Assembly (NCBI GenBank): GCA_958510875.1
Contig: OY294068.1
Span: forward strand, 19,076,297 to 19,140,296
DNA: 64,000 nt
Direction of reading: 5' to 3'
Origin: Endomychus coccineus
Taxonomy: Eukaryota; Arthropoda; Insecta; Coleoptera; Endomychidae
The notes beneath the pieces are model-generated. The model had not been told where the DNA came from, did no database searches, and saw nothing but the letters and a program-made list of their open reading frames with translations. Shown in pieces: positions 59,335-64,000 of this stretch; the first letter of the stretch is position 1, and each line of letters starts with the position of its first letter. A program made the translations under genes and the position numbers.

Positions 59335-60785
59335 AATGTTTTTAAATATTTTTTAGCGATAAGTAGGTATTAAACTGCAATAAGTAGTGAATCTCCGACT
59401 TTTGTCACAATAGTAAACAAACAATGATTGTCAAGGAAACGATTCCATAGGCAATAAGATATGTTAACCAAAAATTGTTATGCATTCATAAAAAAATCCT
59501 CAATTTCTGATAATGTTGATTGTGACTTAAGAAAAAATAGTATGTGTACCTCGTAGTAAAAGCACATTCTCAGACTTCAATGCAATTTACATTGTCGTCC
59601 GGGAATGTATTGCTTTTACTACTAGAAGCACAATGTACTATTGTCAATACAATTATTATGTCAGGTTTCGGAAAAGAATATTGATATATCACGTAACTCA
59701 AATATAATTCTTCTAAGTTGAACAGTTCCAGCGTTATGGAGTAGAGGAATATGATACAAGCAGACTGTATGATTGAAAGACCAACGTCGATAGACCAAGA
59801 AAAGTATGTAAGTAGGCATTTGATTCTTAGAACACCTCACATAACTGGAGAACATACGAAGAAGTTGCGAAACCATATTCCTCGATTACAAACATTTCGC
59901 TTCATGGAAAGGAAGATGAAACTGTTCTTGTTGTCCATTATTCAATGGTTTCAGGTGAACAAATTGTCGAAATCATCGTGTAATATAACGTAAAAATGTC
60001 CCTACTTGTGACTTTGACAAAATATTCATCAGAGTAAATCATACTTAATGTAGTGAGTGAAATTCAAATGGAAATAAAGTAAAAAGTATTCATAAATGAA
60101 ATCAAATGAGAGATTCACGTAATAGAGCTCTCAATTCCATGAAACAACTTTCCAGTCCCGGTAAAATCATGAGTTTTGTCTTTGCCAATCCTTCGTTCGG
60201 AAGGTTGACGCTTAAAAGCTTTCAATTCTGGTCTCCAGAGAAAGTGAAAGATGGAATTAATTTTATGAATATTCAAAGTTCTGTAAAATACTGATTCATT
60301 ACAGGACACACGCAATAGAATAATGAATAGAATTAGCGTTTATCAATTGAAATGGGTTCATGATTCTAACGATCTCTACGTTATCTGCCAGCAGCTTCAT
60401 CGAGTTATTATTTAACAGCTCACGATGTCGTAAAAACGATTGTTGCTCACTATTCTTGGATCTAGAATTTTATTTCTCTTGCTATTTAAAAGATGATCAT
60501 GGAAAAGCTGCGTAGTACTCAGGCACTGTAATTTCATTTTTATCGCTCTCCACCACCATTTTAGTTTTAATAATCTTTAACGATTCATAGTTCGTAGGGT
60601 TGAATATCGATCTTCTAATGATGTCTGGAGATGGTTTCGGTTCTCCTGAGTTCTCTGTATCAAAAGTATCACATGTTGTTGTGAACACTTTGTTACATTC
60701 CTCATAAATCACTAATAAGTCAAGGAAATAAAAGTGGGATTCCAACCCACTTCTCTCAATTTCCATTCTAGAAAGTTTATGAACT
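59335..60785. other. Unassigned spacer
   Basis: Open frames at 59,751-59,993 (plus) and 60,497-60,790 (minus, 97 codons) have no recognised motif. The latter ends next to the PLE terminal repeats and may be an unrecognised part of that element. Confidence 0.4.
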
Positions 60786-60807
60786 AACACTTATCTTTAC
60801 TGATTTC

Positions 60808-60848
60808 GTCTTTATGTACGTTCCGGTTTCACGACCATCACCAGAAGA
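60808..60848 (-). ncRNA. Degenerate hammerhead motif (left)
   Basis: The core reads CTGGTGA and the GAAA box GGAA. The stem I and stem II outlines remain. Inactive by inspection. Confidence 0.4.
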
Positions 60849-61024
60849 TGTATCAAGAAAAACCTAAAACAGGATTTCTTAAAACTACTTGCATCAAACC
60901 AAAAGCGTCCTTATCGTATCAATTTCTAATGGATTCATTTCGACGACTTAGGCATTTTCAATCCAGATTGGTGCTTTGTGCTTGATAAAATCAGTTTTGA
61001 GAAATTCCGTTTTAGACATAATAC

Positions 61025-61066
61025 CTCTTCTGATGATGGTCGTGAGGCCCAAACGTACGTAGAGAC
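61025..61066 (+). ncRNA. Degenerate hammerhead motif (right)
   Basis: CTGATGA and the extra T are intact and stem II pairs as GGTC-GTGA-GGCC (one G-T), but the GAAA box reads CAAA and stem I is shortened. Probably inactive. Confidence 0.45.
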
Positions 61067-61129
61067 GAAAATAATAAGTATATGTGTTAGTGTGACCCAT
61101 TTCCCGAGAATTTATATATAACCTACTTG

Positions 61130-61300
61130 TTTGAGTAGGTTTTCTGTATATGTTGAATTCTAAATTGTGACCATCTTTGATAATATCAATGTCAAGAAAA
61201 GAAAGCTGGTTATTGCTTTCTAATTCTACGGAGAGTTTAACTGAATCAAATTGGTTTTCATGCGAAAAAAAGTCGGTCTGGTTTTCATTGATTAATATAG
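61130..61300 (-). pseudogene. PLE post-RT fragment
   Basis: The minus strand reads LSVELESNNQLSFLDIDIIK and HNLEFNIYRKPTQT, the segment between RT and endonuclease of PLEs (E.n..lsFLD......l.f.iYRKpT.T). It abuts the terminal-repeat pair. The residues differ from families A, B and E in this window. Confidence 0.65.
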
Positions 61301-61304
61301 GAAT

Positions 61305-62650
61305 TTAATATCCTGCCGCATCGTAAAAGTTGAAATTGTATGTTAACAGACAAAGCATGTTGCTGAATCATCGTGGCAACATTTTTAAAACAGTCGAGCG
61401 GAGTAAACTCATCTATAAAATGTCTGTTAAGGTGGTTTACAGCATCATCTAGTGGAATTATCCGTTAGAAGATGGTAAAGAAAAATTATTTCACATTTGC
61501 ATTTCGTGCATATTTCACAGCTCGATTGTCATTTGTTATAATTTTTAATATCCAGTGAGAACTGGAATGAATTAATATTAGCAGCGACGTCTACATTAAT
61601 TAGTGTAATAAATTTCAGTTATTATTTCACGAGGGTAAGTCCCACATATTAAATTATTGTACTCTATACTAACACCTAAGTGGAACTTGATGGTAGGTGA
61701 TTGTTTCACAATTCCAATATCAAATAAACTGAATTATTAGAACGGATTAAAGTGTCGACCCGATTAATATGTCCGAGCTTTCCACATACCGTGTTCTGCT
61801 AAATCACTTTAATTTGGTGTAACTGAGCTAACGGCCTATTTATTATTTATGTGCATCTAACTGAATATGTGGAGTATATGCAATAATTATTCTTTATTCA
61901 GTGGTTCCCAAGTGCAACGCATACATTCTATAAAATCGTTGACAAGAATATTTCAGAAAAATGCTCAGACACATCGATTTTCTTTTCCAATTTGACATTT
62001 AGGCTTGTAATTTCCCACTCCCCACACCTTCCTCCCTAGGGGCTAGCTACCCAAACTTTAAAGATTCAAATAACAAACCCTTTAGTCCAGTAGCACTAAC
62101 TTTTGGTCAGGAAATTTCATACATAATTTTTCTAATGTGGTTATTATTATGCAGATCGGCCGTCTAAGAACGTTGGTGATATTATTTTTGGGCCAAACTC
62201 TGTGCTTCATGCCGTAACCTCACTTTTTGTGTTAAAAAAAACGCATTACGCGGTCTTAAATCGACACCGTTGAAGATATCGACTTCAATTTTTGGTGCTG
62301 GTAGACAACACTAAAATACAAGATCGTATGTTAACAAAAAAACTTCACCCCACTCTGGGCACGTGGTATAAGCAAAATAATTTTTTTCATGATTTTTTTT
62401 GGGGACAATTATAGACCGAAATTACTTCTACAGCATGTCAAGAACTACATATTATATTAGTTCTAGAATATACCTCAATTTTTAGGAACTGAGAGTATTT
62501 AAACATTTGAGGAAATAATTCGCCAAGAAATCGGTTTAATCACTACAGAAAAGGTAGACAATAAGCCTTTGTCACTAGATTTGTCACCATTGAGTGAATA
62601 GGTGAATATCGAATGCATGAGAAATTTTAAAAAAATAAGCATTTGTCCAC
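61305..62650. other. Unassigned spacer
   Basis: No motif recognised. A minus-strand stretch at about 61,330-61,470 is open but not attributable. Confidence 0.4.
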
Positions 62651-62654
62651 CACA

Positions 62655-63918
62655 TCGAGACACTACTGGGATTACCTCCTCTCCAATTGATAATCCAAGG
62701 AGAGGCAAGGCTTGGTGCTTTCAGAATACAAAATCCACTGGAGAATGTTCACATTGGGCCAGGATACATGAGTATCGTAAACATCGTGACCAGAGACGTG
62801 TTAGGCATGAGAACAGATCACATTCCAAAGCGATACTCTTCTAACAACACATTCAGGGTATCAATACCAGAAAGGACTGAATGGGAACATACAAACTTGG
62901 GCGACATTCTACAGGGAAAGATCTGGTGTACAGACGGGTCTAAGACTGAAAATGATGCAGGTGCTGGAGTATACTCAAGAAACCCAAAGACTGGCTTGAA
63001 CTATTCATTGGGTAAACACACATCTGTCTTTCAAGCAGAGGTATATGCAATCGGAGAGCCATCGACGATGAGCAGATCCACATATTGACAGACAGTCTGG
63101 CTGCACTTAAGGCAATGAGAAGTCAGGAAGTGGCATCCCGTCTGGTATGGACATGCAAAAAGGAACTTGAAATACTGGCAGACCGGAACCGTGTCAAGCT
63201 GATTTGGGTGCCGGGACGTCAGGGAACGACAAGCAATGAAAAAGCCGACGAATTCGCAGAAAAAGGGTCGGAGAACGCTCCAGTTCCAGAACATACCACG
63301 GGGGTACCAAAACGTACAGCACGAAGGTCTGTAGAAGACTGGATCATGGAAAACCACAAAGAATACTGGGATAAAATCCCAGGAAACGAACATGGGAAGA
63401 AATACGAGATCAAAGCCTCGTGTAACAAATGAACGACAGACCTATTAGCACTAAATAGGGAAAAAATGAAAGTCGTAACAGGGCTAATGACTGGCCAGTA
63501 CCGAAGCAAAATGGGACTGTACAATGGCGACTTGACATGCAGACTTTTCGATAAGGATACAGAAACAGTGACACACATACTGTGTAAATGCGCGACACTG
63601 GATCGCAGAAGACAGTCAATTTTTGGAAAGCCTAACGGCGAACCAGAATTATACAGTTCCCACCCCGTGAAGGACTTGTACAAACTCGTACAAGATACAA
63701 AAATACACGAGTGGATACCGTAAAGAAACGAATCATGGGCGAGTTACAATGGGAGAGCAGGTCTAAGTGTCACCGGAGGTAATAGCCAGACAAGCCTACA
63801 AAGAGGGTGAAGTTCTTAGTGAGTATGCCTGGAATGGTGACTCTCACAGTAGACCTTGAGACTCAAAGGTTCATAACCTCCCCATAAAGGGTTTTCTTCA
63901 CCTCCTCAAAAAAAAATC
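62655..63918 (+). pseudogene. RNase H-bearing LINE, RNase H to 3' end, best-preserved copy
   Basis: It starts in the end of RT (LGLPPLQLIIQGEARLGAFR). RNase H has its four acidic positions: CTDGSKT (about 62,930), HTSVFQAEVYAI (about 63,040), LTDSLAALKAM (about 63,085) and NEKADEFAEKG (about 63,238), with LIWVPGRQGT between. One frameshift lies near 63,055. The C-terminus has VTGLMTGQYRSKMGLYNGDL, then a cysteine/histidine motif (CRLFDKDTETVTHILCKC) and RRRQSIFGK. The only stop inside is a TGA at 63,430-63,432; the same frame is open on both sides of it. The ORF ends at 63,723 and the element at an A9 run (63,909-63,917). No 5' part is present. Confidence 0.8.
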
Positions 63919-64000
63919 AAATGGTATTGTTATTCGATAATGTTCTTGGATGTATTGATTTTCTGAATTGGTCTGAACCATTAACCTGATAAGTAGTCAT

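Larger units (their letters stand above)
60790..61130. mobile_element. Second head-to-head pair of PLE family B-like terminal repeats
   Basis: 60,790-60,920 (minus sense) and 60,960-61,130 (plus sense) are inverted copies of one terminus. Each contains TTCGTCTTTA/TACGT, ACGACCATCA and, further in, GAATTTCTCAAAACT-like sequence, and the right one ends TTTCCCGAGAATTTATATATA. It is the same layout as 35,915-36,572 but more diverged. Confidence 0.7.

Overview
The window reads as nuclear DNA of an insect, roughly two-thirds A+T. The evidence is the make-up of its transposons: Penelope-like elements (PLEs), CR1/Jockey-type and RNase H-bearing LINEs, a Crypton-like tyrosine recombinase, a Helitron end, long fold-back elements and scattered TTAGG-rich tracts. 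The order (for example Coleoptera or Hemiptera) cannot be decided from sequence alone. I found no convincing host protein-coding gene, rRNA or complete tRNA. Almost everything recognisable is a transposon relic, separated by A+T-rich DNA in which I see nothing.

Layout. 1-4.9 kb: a Tc1/mariner-like transposase relic, an RNase H LINE and a tRNA-derived SINE-like piece. 4.9-7.9 kb: a PLE (family A) bounded by inverted repeats, with a second PLE nested inside it. 8.3-11 kb: a twice-repeated chimera of Ty3/gypsy RNase H and LINE RT. 12.5-14.7 kb: a long inverted-repeat element into which a very young, gag-only LTR element has jumped. 15.8-18.0 kb: PLE family B with an intact hammerhead ribozyme motif. 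18.8-19.8 kb: a CR1-like LINE. 20.5-21.5 kb: a CpG-rich element with 87-bp terminal inverted repeats (TIRs). 22.5-23.9 kb: a snap-back PLE (family D). 24.0-25.7 kb: a LINE split by a PLE fragment with a 14-bp target duplication. 27.4-30.2 kb: CR1 LINE, Helitron end, Crypton relic and a hairpin element. 31-33.7 kb: a LINE RT and a modular fold-back element. 35.9-37.7 kb: head-to-head PLE terminal repeats carrying two hammerheads, then a LINE. 39 kb: a LINE relic. 43.2-44.1 kb: a full-length palindromic MITE. 46.7 kb: a (TA)59 tract. 48.5-50.3 kb: a ~290-bp satellite-like repeat. 51.2-55.8 kb: CR1 LINE, tRNA-like relic, PLE family E with its own hammerhead, and LINE scraps. 57.4-61.3 kb: another family B PLE, a second recombinase N-terminus and a second head-to-head terminal-repeat pair. 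62.7-63.9 kb: the best preserved LINE 3' end.

The strongest theme is ribozymes. Three different PLE families (A, B, E) each carry a hammerhead-like fold in their terminal repeats. All three have the CTGANGA core, a hairpin stem II, a GAAA-type box, a tiny stem III with a two-base loop, and a pairing stem I that brackets the cleavage site. All three also carry one extra T directly after the core. Two family B copies and the family E copy look complete. Hammerheads in PLE terminal repeats are an established phenomenon; the shared extra base and the recurrent head-to-head terminal-repeat dimers are the parts I find less expected.

Limits: element boundaries are by eye, family names rest on motifs rather than searches, and many coordinates of decayed elements are approximate to about 20-50 bp.
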